A DNA stretch of 64,000 bases from Osmia lignaria lignaria (lineage: Eukaryota; Arthropoda; Insecta; Hymenoptera; Megachilidae): positions 12,524,001 to 12,588,000 of the forward strand of contig NW_027478167.1 in the NCBI RefSeq assembly GCF_051020975.1, read 5' to 3'. The translations under genes were made by a program, and so were the position numbers. Numbering within the stretch: the stretch's first letter is position 1; the number at the start of each line of letters is the position of its first letter. The notes under the pieces are model-generated. The model ran no database searches. It saw nothing but the letters and a program-made list of their open reading frames with translations, and had not been told where the DNA came from. Shown in pieces: positions 45,259-57,176 of the stretch.

Positions 45259-48168
45259 TTTCCGAGATATTTGCAGATTTATCTCAAGGGAAGTGGCCTG
45301 ACGGACATATTTCGAGATATTTCTTCTTCTTGTTGTTCTTCTTCTGCACAGCTAAGCTGGAAGTGGCATTTGCGGCTCGCACTAGTGCTGAGTTATCTCA
45401 AAGAAAGGGGCCACGGTGTTTCTGTATCTCTATTATGTTGGTGCGGCTTCGGAACTTTTAAATATCTCGATATATCTCGAAAACTACGCTTCTGATCAAA
45501 AAATATCATAGAACATAAATTGTAGGAAACATAATTCTCTACAAAAAAGGTCTCTTAACATTTTGCCATAGGTCACTTCGTTTCCGAGATATTTGCAGAT
45601 ATATCTCAAGGGAAGGGGCCTGACGGACATATTTCGAGATATTTCTTCTTCTTGTTGTTCTTCTTCTGCACAGCTAAGCTGGAAGTGGCATTTACAGCTC
45701 GCAATAGTGGAGAGTTATATCAAGGAAAGGGGCCACGGTGTTTCTGTATCTCTATTATGTTGGTATGGCTTCGGAACTTTTAAATATCTTGATATATCTC
45801 GAGAACTACGCATCTGATCAAAAAATATCATAGAACATAAAAAGTAGGAAACTTAATTCTCTACAGAAAAGGTCTCTTAACATTTTGCCATAGCTCTCTT
45901 CGTTTCCGAGATATTTGCAGATTTATCTCAAGGGAAGGGGCCTGACGGACATATTTCGAGATATTTCTTATTCTTGTTGTTCTTCTTCTGCACAGCTAAG
46001 CTGGAAGTGGCATTTGCAGCTCGCAATAGTGCACAGTTATCTCAAAGAAAGGGGCCACGGTGTTTCTGTATCTCTATTATGTTGGTGCGCCTTCGGAACT
46101 TTTAAATATCTCGATATATCTCGAAAACTACGCTTCTGATCAAAAAATATCATAGAACATAAATTGTAGGAAACATAATTCTCTACAAAAAAGGTCTCTC
46201 AACATTTTGCCATAGCTCGCTTCGTTTCCGAGATATTTGCAGATATATCTCAAGGGAAGGGGCCTGACGGACATATTTCGAGATATTTCTTCTTCTTGTT
46301 GTTCTTCTTCTGCACAGCTAAGCTGAAAGTGGCATTTACAGCTCGCAATAGTGCAAAGTTATCTCAAAGAAAGGGGCCACGGTGTTTCTGTATCTCTATT
46401 ATGTTGGTGCGGCTTCGGAACTTTTAAATATCTCGATATATCTCGAAAACTACGCTTCTGATCAAAAAATATCATAGAACATAAATTGTAGGAGACTTAA
46501 TTCTCTACAAAAAAGGTCTCTTAACATTTTGCCATAGCTCTCTTCGTTTCCGAGATATTTGCATATTTATCTCAAGGGAAGGGGCCTGACCGACATATTT
46601 CGAGATATTTCTTCTTCTTGTTGTTCTTCTTCTGCACAGCTAAGCTGGAAGTGGCATTTGCAGCTCCCAATAGTGCAGAGTTATCTCAAAGAAAGGGGCC
46701 ACGGTGTTTCTGTATCTCTATTATGTTGGTGCGGCTTCGGAACTTTTAAATATCTTGATATATCTCGAGAACTACGCTTCTGATCAAAAAATATCATAGA
46801 ACATAAATTGTAGGAAACATAATTCTCTACAAAAAAGGTCTCTTAACATTTTGCCATAGCTCGCTTCGTTTCCGAGATATTTGCAGATTTATCTCAAGGG
46901 AGGGGGCCTAACGGACATATTTCGAGATATTTCTTCTTCTTGTTGTTCTTCTTCTGCACAGCTAAGCTGGAAGTGGCATTTGCAGCTCGCAATAGTGCAG
47001 AGTTATCTCAAAGAAGGGGGCCACGGTGTTTCTGTATCTCTATTATGTTGGTGCGGCTTCGGAACTTTTAAATATCTTGATATATCTCGAGAACTACGCA
47101 TCTGATCAAAAAATATCATAGAACATAAAAAGTAGAAAACTTAATTCTCTACAGAAAAGGTCTCTCAACATTTTGCCATAGCTCTCTTCGTTTCCGAGAT
47201 ATTTGCAGATTTATCTCAAGGGAAGGGGCCTGACGGACATATTTCGAGATATTTCTTATTCTTGTTGTTCTTCTTCTGCACAGCTAAGCTGGAAGTGGCA
47301 TTTGCAGCTCGCAATAGTGCAGAGTCATCTCAAAGAAAGGGGCCACGGTGTTTCTGTATCTCTATTATGTTGGTGCGGCTTCGGAACTTTTAAATATCTT
47401 GATATATCTCGAGAACTACGCATCTGATCAAAAAATATCATAGAACATAAAAAGTAGAAAACTTAATTCTCTACAAAAACGGTCTCTTAACATTTTGCCA
47501 TAGCTCGCTTCGTTTCCGAGATATTTGCAGATTTATCTCAAGGGAAGGGGCCTGACGGACATATTTCGAGATATTTCTTCTTCTTGTTGTTCTTCTTCTG
47601 TACAGCTAAGCTGGAAGTGGCATTTGCAGCTCGCAATAGTGCAGAGTTATCTCAAAGAAAGGGGCCACGGTGTTTCTGTATCTCTATTATGTTGGTGCGG
47701 CTTCGGAACTTTTAAATATCTTGATATATCTCGAGAACTACGCATCTGATCAAAAAATATCATAGAAGATGAAAAGTAGGAAACTTAATTCTCTACAAAA
47801 AAGGTCTCTTAACATTTTGCCATAGCTCTCTTCGTTTCCGAGATATTTGCTGATTTATCTCAAGGCAAGGGGCCTGACGGACATATTTCGAGATATTTCT
47901 TCTTCTTGTTGTTCTTCTTCTGCACAGCTAAGCTGGAAGTGGCATTTGCAGCACGCAATAGTGCAGAGTTATCTCAAAGAAAGGGGCCACGGTGTTTCTG
48001 TATCTCTATTATGTTGGTGCGGCTTCGGAACTTTTAAATATCTTGATATATCTCGAGAACTACGCATCTGATCAAAAAATATCATAGAACATAAAAAGTA
48101 GGAAACTTAATTCTCTACCAAAAAGGTCTCTCAACATTTTGCCATTGCTCGCTTCGTTTCCGAGATAT

Positions 48169-48489
48169 TTGCAGATTTATCTCAAGGGAAGGGGCCTAAC
48201 GGACATATTTCGAGATATTTCTTCTTCTTGTTGTTCTTCTTCTGCACAGCTAAACTGGAAGTGGCATTTCAGCTCGCAATAGTGCAGAGTTATCTCAAAG
48301 AAAGGGGCCACGGTGTTTCTGTATCTCTATTATGTTGGTGCGGCTTCGGAACTTTTAAATATCTTGATATATCTCGAGAACTACGCATCTGATCAAAAAA
48401 TATCATAGAAGATAAAAAGTAGGAAACTTAATTCTCTACAAAAAAGGTCTGTTAACATTTTGCCATAGCTCGCTTCGTTTCCGAGATAT
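48169..48489 (+). repeat. 321-bp monomer, CATTTCAG deletion (heptamer copy 1, unit 4)
   Basis: One base is missing in GGCATTTCAGCTCGC, on an AAACTGG background and preceded by a CTCTACCAAAAAGG leader. Partners are at 50421 and 56856. Confidence 0.87.
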
Positions 48490-48811
48490 TTGCAGATTTA
48501 TCTCAAGGGAAGGGGCCTGACGGACATATTTCGAGATATTTCTTCTTCTTGTTGTTCTTCTTCTGCACAGCTAAGCTGGAAGTGGCATCTGCGGCTCGCA
48601 CTAGTGCAGAGTTATCTCAAAGAAAGGGGCCACGGTGTTTCTGTATCTCTATTATGTTGGTGCGGCTTCGGAACTTTTAAATATCTCGATATATCTCGAA
48701 AACTACGCTTCTGATCAAAAAATATCATAGAACATAAAAAGTAGGAAACTTAATTCTCTACAAAAAAGGTCTCTCAACATTTTGCCATTGCTCGCTTCGT
48801 TTCCGAGATAT

Positions 48812-49132
48812 TTGCAGATTTATCTCAAGAGAAGGGGCCTAACGGACATATTTCGAGATATTTCTTCTTCTTGTTGTTCTTCTTCTGCACAGCTAAGCTG
48901 GAAGTGGCATTTCAGCTCGCAATAGTGCAGAGTTATCTCAAAGGGAGGGGCCACGGTGTTTCTGTATCTCTATTATGTTGGTGCGGCTTCGGAACTTTTA
49001 AATATCTCGATATATCTCGAAAACTACGCTTCTGATCAAAAAATATCATAGAACATAAATTGTAGGAAACATAATTCTCTACAAAAAACGTCTCTTAACA
49101 TTTTGCCATAGCTCGCTTCGTTTCCGAGATAT
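48812..49132 (+). repeat. 321-bp monomer, CATTTCAG deletion (heptamer copy 1, unit 6)
   Basis: Same one-base loss on an AAGCTGG background with CAAGAGAAGG and AAAGGGAGGGG. Partners are at 51064, 55247 and 62651. Confidence 0.87.
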
Positions 49133-50420
49133 TTGCAGATTCAGCTCAAAGGAACTGGCCTGACAGATATATTTCGAGATATTTCTTCTTCTTGTTGTTC
49201 TTCTTCTGCACAGCTAAGCTGGAAGTGGCATTTGCAGCTCGCAATAGTGCAGAGTTATCTCAAAGAAGGGGGCCACGGTGTTTCTGTATCTCTATTATGT
49301 TGGTGCGGCTTCGGAACTTTTAAATATCTTGATATATCTCGAGAACTACGCATCTGATCAAAAAATATCATAGAACATAAAAAGTAGAAAACTTAATTCT
49401 CTACAGAAAAGGTCTCTCAACATTTTGCCATAGCTCTCTTCGTTTCCGAGATATTTGCAGATTTATCTCAAGGGAAGGGGCCTGACGGACATATTTCGAG
49501 ATATTTCTTATTCTTGTTGTTCTTCTTCTGCACAGCTAAGCTGGAAGTGGCATTTGCAGCTCGCAATAGTGCAGAGTCATCTCAAAGAAAGGGGCCACGG
49601 TGTTTCTGTATCTCTATTATGTTGGTGCGGCTTCGGAACTTTTAAATATCTTGATATATCTCGAGAACTACGCATCTGATCAAAAAATATCATAGAACAT
49701 AAAAAGTAGAAAACTTAATTCTCTACAAAAACGGTCTCTTAACATTTTGCCATAGCTCGCTTCGTTTCCGAGATATTTGCAGATTTATCTCAAGGGAAGG
49801 GGCCTGACGGACATATTTCGAGATATTTCTTCTTCTTGTTGTTCTTCTTCTGTACAGCTAAGCTGGAAGTGGCATTTGCAGCTCGCAATAGTGCAGAGTT
49901 ATCTCAAAGAAAGGGGCCACGGTGTTTCTGTATCTCTATTATGTTGGTGCGGCTTCGGAACTTTTAAATATCTTGATATATCTCGAGAACTACGCATCTG
50001 ATCAAAAAATATCATAGAAGATGAAAAGTAGGAAACTTAATTCTCTACAAAAAAGGTCTCTTAACATTTTGCCATAGCTCTCTTCGTTTCCGAGATATTT
50101 GCTGATTTATCTCAAGGCAAGGGGCCTGACGGACATATTTCGAGATATTTCTTCTTCTTGTTGTTCTTCTTCTGCACAGCTAAGCTGGAAGTGGCATTTG
50201 CAGCACGCAATAGTGCAGAGTTATCTCAAAGAAAGGGGCCACGGTGTTTCTGTATCTCTATTATGTTGGTGCGGCTTCGGAACTTTTAAATATCTTGATA
50301 TATCTCGAGAACTACGCATCTGATCAAAAAATATCATAGAACATAAAAAGTAGGAAACTTAATTCTCTACCAAAAAGGTCTCTCAACATTTTGCCATTGC
50401 TCGCTTCGTTTCCGAGATAT

Positions 50421-50741
50421 TTGCAGATTTATCTCAAGGGAAGGGGCCTAACGGACATATTTCGAGATATTTCTTCTTCTTGTTGTTCTTCTTCTGCACA
50501 GCTAAACTGGAAGTGGCATTTCAGCTCGCAATAGTGCAGAGTTATCTCAAAGAAAGGGGCCACGGTGTTTCTGTATCTCTATTATGTTGGTGCGGCTTCG
50601 GAACTTTTAAATATCTTGATATATCTCGAGAACTACGCATCTGATCAAAAAATATCATAGAAGATAAAAAGTAGGAAACTTAATTCTCTACAAAAAAGGT
50701 CTCTTAACATTTTGCCATAGCTCGCTTCGTTTCCGAGATAT
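50421..50741 (+). repeat. 321-bp monomer, CATTTCAG deletion (heptamer copy 2, unit 4)
   Basis: Same marker combination as 48169, inherited with the heptamer duplication. Confidence 0.87.
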
Positions 50742-51063
50742 TTGCAGATTTATCTCAAGGGAAGGGGCCTGACGGACATATTTCGAGATATTTCTTCTTC
50801 TTGTTGTTCTTCTTCTGCACAGCTAAGCTGGAAGTGGCATCTGCGGCTCGCACTAGTGCAGAGTTATCTCAAAGAAAGGGGCCACGGTGTTTCTGTATCT
50901 CTATTATGTTGGTGCGGCTTCGGAACTTTTAAATATCTCGATATATCTCGAAAACTACGCTTCTGATCAAAAAATATCATAGAACATAAAAAGTAGGAAA
51001 CTTAATTCTCTACAAAAAAGGTCTCTCAACATTTTGCCATTGCTCGCTTCGTTTCCGAGATAT

Positions 51064-51384
51064 TTGCAGATTTATCTCAAGAGAAGGGGCCTAACGGACA
51101 TATTTCGAGATATTTCTTCTTCTTGTTGTTCTTCTTCTGCACAGCTAAGCTGGAAGTGGCATTTCAGCTCGCAATAGTGCAGAGTTATCTCAAAGGGAGG
51201 GGCCACGGTGTTTCTGTATCTCTATTATGTTGGTGCGGCTTCGGAACTTTTAAATATCTCGATATATCTCGAAAACTACGCTTCTGATCAAAAAATATCA
51301 TAGAACATAAATTGTAGGAAACATAATTCTCTACAAAAAACGTCTCTTAACATTTTGCCATAGCTCGCTTCGTTTCCGAGATAT
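51064..51384 (+). repeat. 321-bp monomer, CATTTCAG deletion (heptamer copy 2, unit 6)
   Basis: Same marker combination as 48812, inherited with the heptamer duplication. Confidence 0.87.
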
Positions 51385-51706
51385 TTGCAGATTCAGCTCA
51401 AAGGAACTGGCCTGACAGATATATTTCGAGATATTTCTTCTTCTTGTTGTTCTTCTTCTGCACAGCTAAGCTGGAAGTGGCATTTGCGGCTCGCACTAGT
51501 GCAGAGTTATCTCAAAGAAAGGGGCCACGGTGTTTCTGTATCTCTATTATGTTGGTGCGGCTTCGGAACTTTTAAATATCCCGATATATCTCGAAAACTA
51601 CGCTTCTGATCAAAAAATATCATAGAACATAAATTGTAGGAAACATAATTCTCTACAAAAAACGTCTCTTAACATTTTGCCATAGCTCGCTTCGTTTCCG
51701 AGATAT

Positions 51707-52348
51707 TTGCAGATTCAGCTCAAAGGAACTGGCCTGACGGACATATTTCGAGATATTTCTTCTTCTTGTTGTTCTTCTTCTGCACAGCTAAACTGGAAGT
51801 GGCATTTCAGCTCGCACTAGTGCAGAGTTATCTCAAAGAAAGGGGCCACGGTGTTTCTGTATCTCTATTATGTTGGTGCGGCTTCGGAACTTTTAAATAT
51901 CCCGATATATCTCGAAAACTACGCTTCTGATCAAAAAATATCATAGAACATAAATTGTAGGAAACATAATTCTCTACAAAAAACGTCTCTTAACATTTTG
52001 CCATAGCTCGCTTCGTTTCCGAGATATTTGCAGATTCAGCTCAAAGGAACTGGCCTGACGGACATATTTCGAGATATTTCTTCTTCTTGTTGTTCTTCTT
52101 CTGCACAGCTAAACTGGAAGTGGCATTTCAGCTCGCAATAGTGCAGAGTTATCTCAAAGAGAGGGGCCACGGTGTTTCTGTATCTCTATTATGTTGGTGC
52201 GGCTTCGGAACTTTTAAATATCTTGATATATCTCGAGAACTACGCATCTGATCAAAAAATATCATAGAAGATAAAAAGTAGGAAACTTAATTCTCTACAA
52301 AAAAGGTCTCTTAACATTTTGCCATAGCTCGCTTCGTTTCCGAGATAT
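51707..52348 (+). repeat. Two adjacent 321-bp monomers of TTCAGCTCAAAGG type
   Basis: Both have the AAAACGTCTC leader, the TTCAGCTCAAAGG box, AAACTGG and the CATTTCAG deletion. The first continues with CACTAGTGCAG and AATATCCCG, the second with CAATAGTGCAG, AAAGAGAGGGG and a type A tail. This is a local doubling in which the 3' halves come from different neighbours. Confidence 0.85.
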
Positions 52349-54924
52349 TTGCAGATTTATCTCAAGGGAAGGGGCCTGACGGACATATTTCGAGATATTT
52401 CTTCTTCTTGTTGTTCTTCTTCTGCACAGCTAAGCTGGAAGTGGCATTTGCGGCTCGCACTAGTGCAGAGTTATCTCAAAGAAAGGGGCCACGGTGTTTC
52501 TGTATCTCTATTATGTTGGTGCGGCTTCGGAACTTTTAAATATCTCGATATATCTCGAAAACTACGCTTCTGATCAAAAAATATCATAGAACATAAATTG
52601 TAGGAAACATAATTCTCTACAAAAAAGGTCTCTTAACATTTTGCCATAGCTCTCTTCGTTTCCGAGATATTTGCAGATTTATCTCAAGGGAAGGGGCCTG
52701 ACGGACATATTTCGAGATATTTCTTCTTCTTGTTATTCTTCTTCTGCACAGCTAAGCTGGAAGTGGCATTTGCAGCTCGCAATAGTGCAGAGTTATCTCA
52801 AAGAAAGGGGCCACGGTGTTTCTGTATCTCTATTATGTTGGTGCGGCTTTGGAACTTTTAAATATCTTGATATATCTCGAGAACTACGCATCTGATCAAA
52901 AGATATCATAGAAGATAAAAAGTAGAAAACGTAATTCTCTACAAAAAAGGTCTCTTAACATTTTGCCATAGCTCGCTTCGTTTCCGAGATATTTGCAGAT
53001 TTATCTCAAGGGAAGGGGCCTGACGGACATATTTCGAGATATTTCTTCTTCTTGTTGTTCTTCTTCTGCACAGCTAAGCTGGAAGTGGCATTTGCGGCTC
53101 GCACTAGTGCAGAGTTATCTCAAAGAAAGGGGCCACGGTGTTTCTGTATCTCTATTATGTTGGTGCGGCTTCGGAACTTTTAAATATCTCGATATATCTC
53201 GAAAACTACGCTTCTGATTAAAAAATATCATAGAACATAAATTGTAGGAAACATAATTCTCTACAAAAAACGTCTCTTAACATTTTGCCATAGCTCGCTT
53301 CGTTTCCGAGATATTTGCAGATTCAGCTCAAAGGAACTGGCCTGGCGGACATATTTCGAGATATTTCTTCTTCTTGTTGTTCTTCCTCTGCACAGCTAAG
53401 CTGGAAGTGGCATTGGCAGCTCGCAATAGTGCAGAGTTATCTCAAAGAAAGGGGCCACGGTGTTTCTGTATCTCTATTATGTTGGTGCGGCTTCGGAACT
53501 TTTAAATATCTTGATATATCTCGAGAACTACGCACCTGATCAAAAAATATCATAGAACATAAAAAGTAGGAAACTGAATTCTCTACAAAAAAGGTCTCTT
53601 AACATTTTGCCATAGCTCGCTTCGTTTCCGAGATATTTGCAGATTTATCTCAAGGGAAGGGGCCTGACGGACATATTTCGAGATATTTCTTCTTCTTGTT
53701 GTTCTTCTTCTGCACAGCTAAGCTGGAAGTGGCATTTGCAGCTCGCAATAGTGCAGAGTTATCTCAAAGAAAGGGGCCGCGGTGTTTCTGTATCTCCATT
53801 ATGTTGGTGCGGCTTCGGAACTTTTAAATATCTCGATATATCTCGAAAACTACGCTTCTGATCAAAAAATATCATAGAACATAAATTGTAGGAAACATAA
53901 TTCTCTACAAAAAACATCTCTTAACATTTTGCCATAGCTCGCTTCGTTTCCGAGATATTTGCAGATTCAGCTCAAAGGAACTGGCCTGACGGACATATTT
54001 CGAGATATTTCTTCTTCTTGTTGTTCTTGCTCTGCACAGCTAAGCTGGAAGTGGCATTTGCAGCTCGCAATAGTGCAGAGTTATCTCAAAGAAAGGGGCC
54101 ACGGTGTTTCTGTATCTCTATTATGTTGGTGCGGCTTCGGAACTTTTAAATATCTCGATATATCTCGGAAACTACGCTTCTGATCAAAAAATATCATAGA
54201 ACATAAATTGTAGGAAACATAATTCCCTACAAAAAAGGTCTCTTAACATTTTGCCATAGCTCGCTTCGTTTCCGAGATATTTGCAGATTTATCTCAAGGG
54301 AAGGGGCCTAACGGACATATTTCGAGATATTTCTTCTTCTTGTTGTTCTTCTTCTGCACAGATAAGCTGGAAGTGGCATTTGCAGCTCGCAATAGTGCAG
54401 AGTTATCTCAAAGAAAGGGGCCACGGTGTTTCTGTATCTCTATTATGTTGGTGCGGCTTCGGAACTTTTAAATATCTTGATATATCTCGAGAACTGCGCA
54501 TCTGATCAAAAAATATCATAGAACATAAAAAGTAGGAAACTTAATTCTCTACAAAAAAGGTCTCTTAACATTTTGCCATAGCTCGCTTCGTTTCCGAGAT
54601 ATTTGCAGATTTATCTCAAGGGAAGGGGCCTGACGGACATATTTCGAGATATTTCTTCTTCTTGTTGTTCTTTTTCTGCACAGCTAAGCTGGAAGTGGCA
54701 TTTGCAGCTCGCAATAGTGCAGAGTTATCTCAAAGAAGGGGGCCACGGTGTTTCTGTATCTCTATTATGTTGGTGCGGCTTCGGAACTTTTAAATATCTT
54801 GATATATCTCGAGAACTACGCATCTGATCAAAAAATATCAGAGAACATAAAAAGTAGAAAACTTAATTCTCTACAGAAAAGGTCTCTCAACATTTTGCCA
54901 TAGCTCTCTTCGTTTCCGAGATAT
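52349..54924 (+). repeat. Eight-monomer block, copy 1 (duplicated at 57177)
   Basis: Markers in order: GCGGCTCGC; TTGTTATTC with GCTTTGGAAC; GCGGCTCGC with TCTGATTAAAA; TTCAGCTC with GGCCTGGCGG and CATTGGCAG; GGGGCCGCGG with ATCTCCATT; TTCTTGCTCTGC; CACAGATAAGC; AAGAAGGGGG. All recur from 57177 at an offset of 4828 bp. Shared private sites include GAATTC at 53576-53581, matched at 58404-58409. One difference is TTCTTTTTCTGC in copy 1 at 54603, which reads TTCTTCTTCTGC in copy 2. Confidence 0.93.
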
Positions 54925-55889
54925 TTGCAGATTTATCTCAAGGGAAGGGGCCTGACGGACATATTTCGAGATATTTCTTATTCTTGTTGTTCTTCTTCTG
55001 CACAGCTAAGCTGGAAGTGGCATTTGCAGCTCGCAATAGTGCAGAGTTATCTCAAAGAAAGGGGCCACGGTGTTTCTGTATCTCTATTATGTTGGTGCGG
55101 CTTCGGAACTTTTAAATATCTCGATATATCTCGAAAACTACGCTTCTGATCAAAAAATATCATAGAACATAAAAAGTAGGAAACTTAATTCTCTACAAAA
55201 AAGGTCTCTCAACATTTTGCCATTGCTCGCTTCGTTTCCGAGATATTTGCAGATTTATCTCAAGAGAAGGGGCCTAACGGACATATTTCGAGATATTTCT
55301 TCTTCTTGTTGTTCTTCTTCTGCACAGCTAAGCTGGAAGTGGCATTTCAGCTCGCAATAGTGCAGAGTTATCTCAAAGGGAGGGGCCACGGTGTTTCTGT
55401 ATCTCTATTATGTTGGTGCGGCTTCGGAACTTTTAAATATCTCGATATATCTCGAAAACTACGCTTCTGATCAAAAAATATCATAGAACATAAATTGTAG
55501 GAAACATAATTCTCTACAAAAAACGTCTCTTAACATTTTGCCATAGCTCGCTTCGTTTCCGAGATATTTGCAGATTCAGCTCAAAGGAACTGGCCTGACA
55601 GATATATTTCGAGATATTTCTTCTTCTTGTTGTTCTTCTTCTGCACAGCTAAGCTGGAAGTGGCATTTACAGCTCGCAATAGTGCAGAGTTAGCTCAAAG
55701 AGAGGGGCCACGGTGTTTCTGTATCTCTATTATGTTGGTGCGGCTTCGGAACTTTTAAATATCTTGATATATCTCGAGAACTACGCATCTGATCAAAAAA
55801 TATCATAGAACATAAAAAGTAGAAAACTTAATTCTCTACAGAAAAGGTCTCTCAACATTTTGCCATAGCTCTCTTCGTTTCCGAGATAT
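54925..55889 (+). repeat. Three monomers joining copy 1 to a heptamer fragment
   Basis: 54925 is a TCTTATTCTTG unit with TCTCGAAAAC. 55247 carries the CATTTCAG deletion with CAAGAGAAGG and AAAGGGAGGGG, as in heptamer unit 6. 55568 has TTCAGCTCAAAGG, GACAGATATATTTCG and GAGTTAGCTC. The pair 55247/55568 closely matches 62651/62972. Confidence 0.86.
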
Positions 55890-57176
55890 TTGCAGATTTA
55901 TCTCAAGGGAAGGGGCCTGACGGACATATTTCGAGATATTTCTTATTCTTGTTGTTCTTCTTCTGCACAGCTAAGCTGGAAGTGGCATTTGCAGCTCGCA
56001 ATAGTGCAGAGTCATCTCAAAGAAAGGGGCCACGGTGTTTCTGTATCTCTATTATGTTGGTGCGGCTTCGGAACTTTTAAATATCTTGATATATCTCGAG
56101 AACTACGCATCTGATCAAAAAATATCATAGAACATAAAAAGTAGAAAACTTAATTCTCTACAAAAACGGTCTCTTAACATTTTGCCATAGCTCGCTTCGT
56201 TTCCGAGATATTTGCAGATTTATCTCAAGGGAAGGGGCCTGACGGACATATTTCGAGATATTTCTTCTTCTTGTTGTTCTTCTTCTGTACAGCTAAGCTG
56301 GAAGTGGCATTTGCAGCTCGCAATAGTGCAGAGTTATCTCAAAGAAAGGGGCCACGGTGTTTCTGTATCTCTATTATGTTGGTGCGGCTTCGGAACTTTT
56401 AAATATCTTGATATATCTCGAGAACTACGCATCTGATCAAAAAATATCATAGAAGATGAAAAGTAGGAAACTTAATTCTCTACAAAAAAGGTCTCTTAAC
56501 ATTTTGCCATAGCTCTCTTCGTTTCCGAGATATTTGCTGATTTATCTCAAGGGAAGGGGCCTGACGGACATATTTCGAGATATTTCTTCTTCTTGTTGTT
56601 CTTCTTCTGCACAGCTAAGCTGGAAGTGGCATTTGCAGCTCGCAATAGTGCAGAGTTATCTCAAAGAAAGGGGCCACGGTGTTTCTGTATCTCTATTATG
56701 TTGGTGCGGCTTCGGAACTTTTAAATATCTTGATATATCTCGAGAACTACGCATCTGATCAAAAAATATCATAGAACATAAAAAGTAGGAAACTTAATTC
56801 TCTACCAAAAAGGTCTCTCAACATTTTGCCATTGCTCGCTTCGTTTCCGAGATATTTGCAGATTTATCTCAAGGGAAGGGGCCTAACGGACATATTTCGA
56901 GATATTTCTTCTTCTTGTTGTTCTTCTTCTGCACAGCTAAACTGGAAGTGGCATTTCAGCTCGCAATAGTGCAGAGTTATCTCAAAGAGAGGGGCCACGG
57001 TGTTTCTGTATCTCTATTATGTTGGTGCGGCTTCGGAACTTTTAAATATCTTGATATATCTCGAGAACTACGCATCTGATCAAAAAATATCATAGAAGAT
57101 AAAAAGTAGGAAACTTAATTCTCTACAAAAAAGGTCTCTTAACATTTTGCCATAGCTCGCTTCGTTTCCGAGATAT
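55890..57176 (+). repeat. Third, partial copy of the heptamer (first four units)
   Basis: Units with TCTTATTCTTG/GAGTCATCTC, TTCTGTACAGC, TTTGCTGATT and the CATTTCAG deletion follow in heptamer order. The third unit has CAAGGGAAGG and GCAGCTCGC, where the two full copies have CAAGGCAAGG and GCAGCACGC. It is therefore either an older branch or a converted copy. Confidence 0.88.
56856..57176 (+). repeat. 321-bp monomer, CATTTCAG deletion (partial heptamer, unit 4)
   Basis: Same position and CTCTACCAAAAAGG leader as 48169 and 50421, but with AAAGAGAGGGG instead of AAAGAAAGGGG. Confidence 0.86.

Larger units (their letters stand above)
43340..47202 (+). repeat. 12-monomer version of the 13-mer, copy 3 (3863 bp)
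   Basis: The first eleven units match copy 1, including the four absent from copy 2. The last two units are fused: the monomer at 46881 has GGGAGGGGGCC from unit 12 in its 5' part and AAGAAGGGGGCC from unit 13 in its 3' part. Small private changes include GGACTTATTTCG (43984), ATATTTAGAG (44306) and CAAGGAAAGG (45593). Confidence 0.91.
47203..51706 (+). repeat. Two copies of a 2252-bp heptamer
   Basis: Copies begin at 47203 and 49455. Order: TCTTATTCTTG with GAGTCATCTC; TTCTGTACAGC; CAAGGCAAGG with GCAGCACGC; CATTTCAG deletion with AAACTGG; GCGGCTCGC with GGCATCTGCGG; CAAGAGAAGG with CATTTCAG and AAAGGGAGGGG; TTCAGCTCAAAGG with GACAGATATATTTCG. The unit is 7 x 322 minus two lost bases. The last units differ in their 3' halves (AAGAAGGGGG at 49133, GCGGCTCGC at 51385), so the right breakpoint lies inside that monomer. 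Confidence 0.93.
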
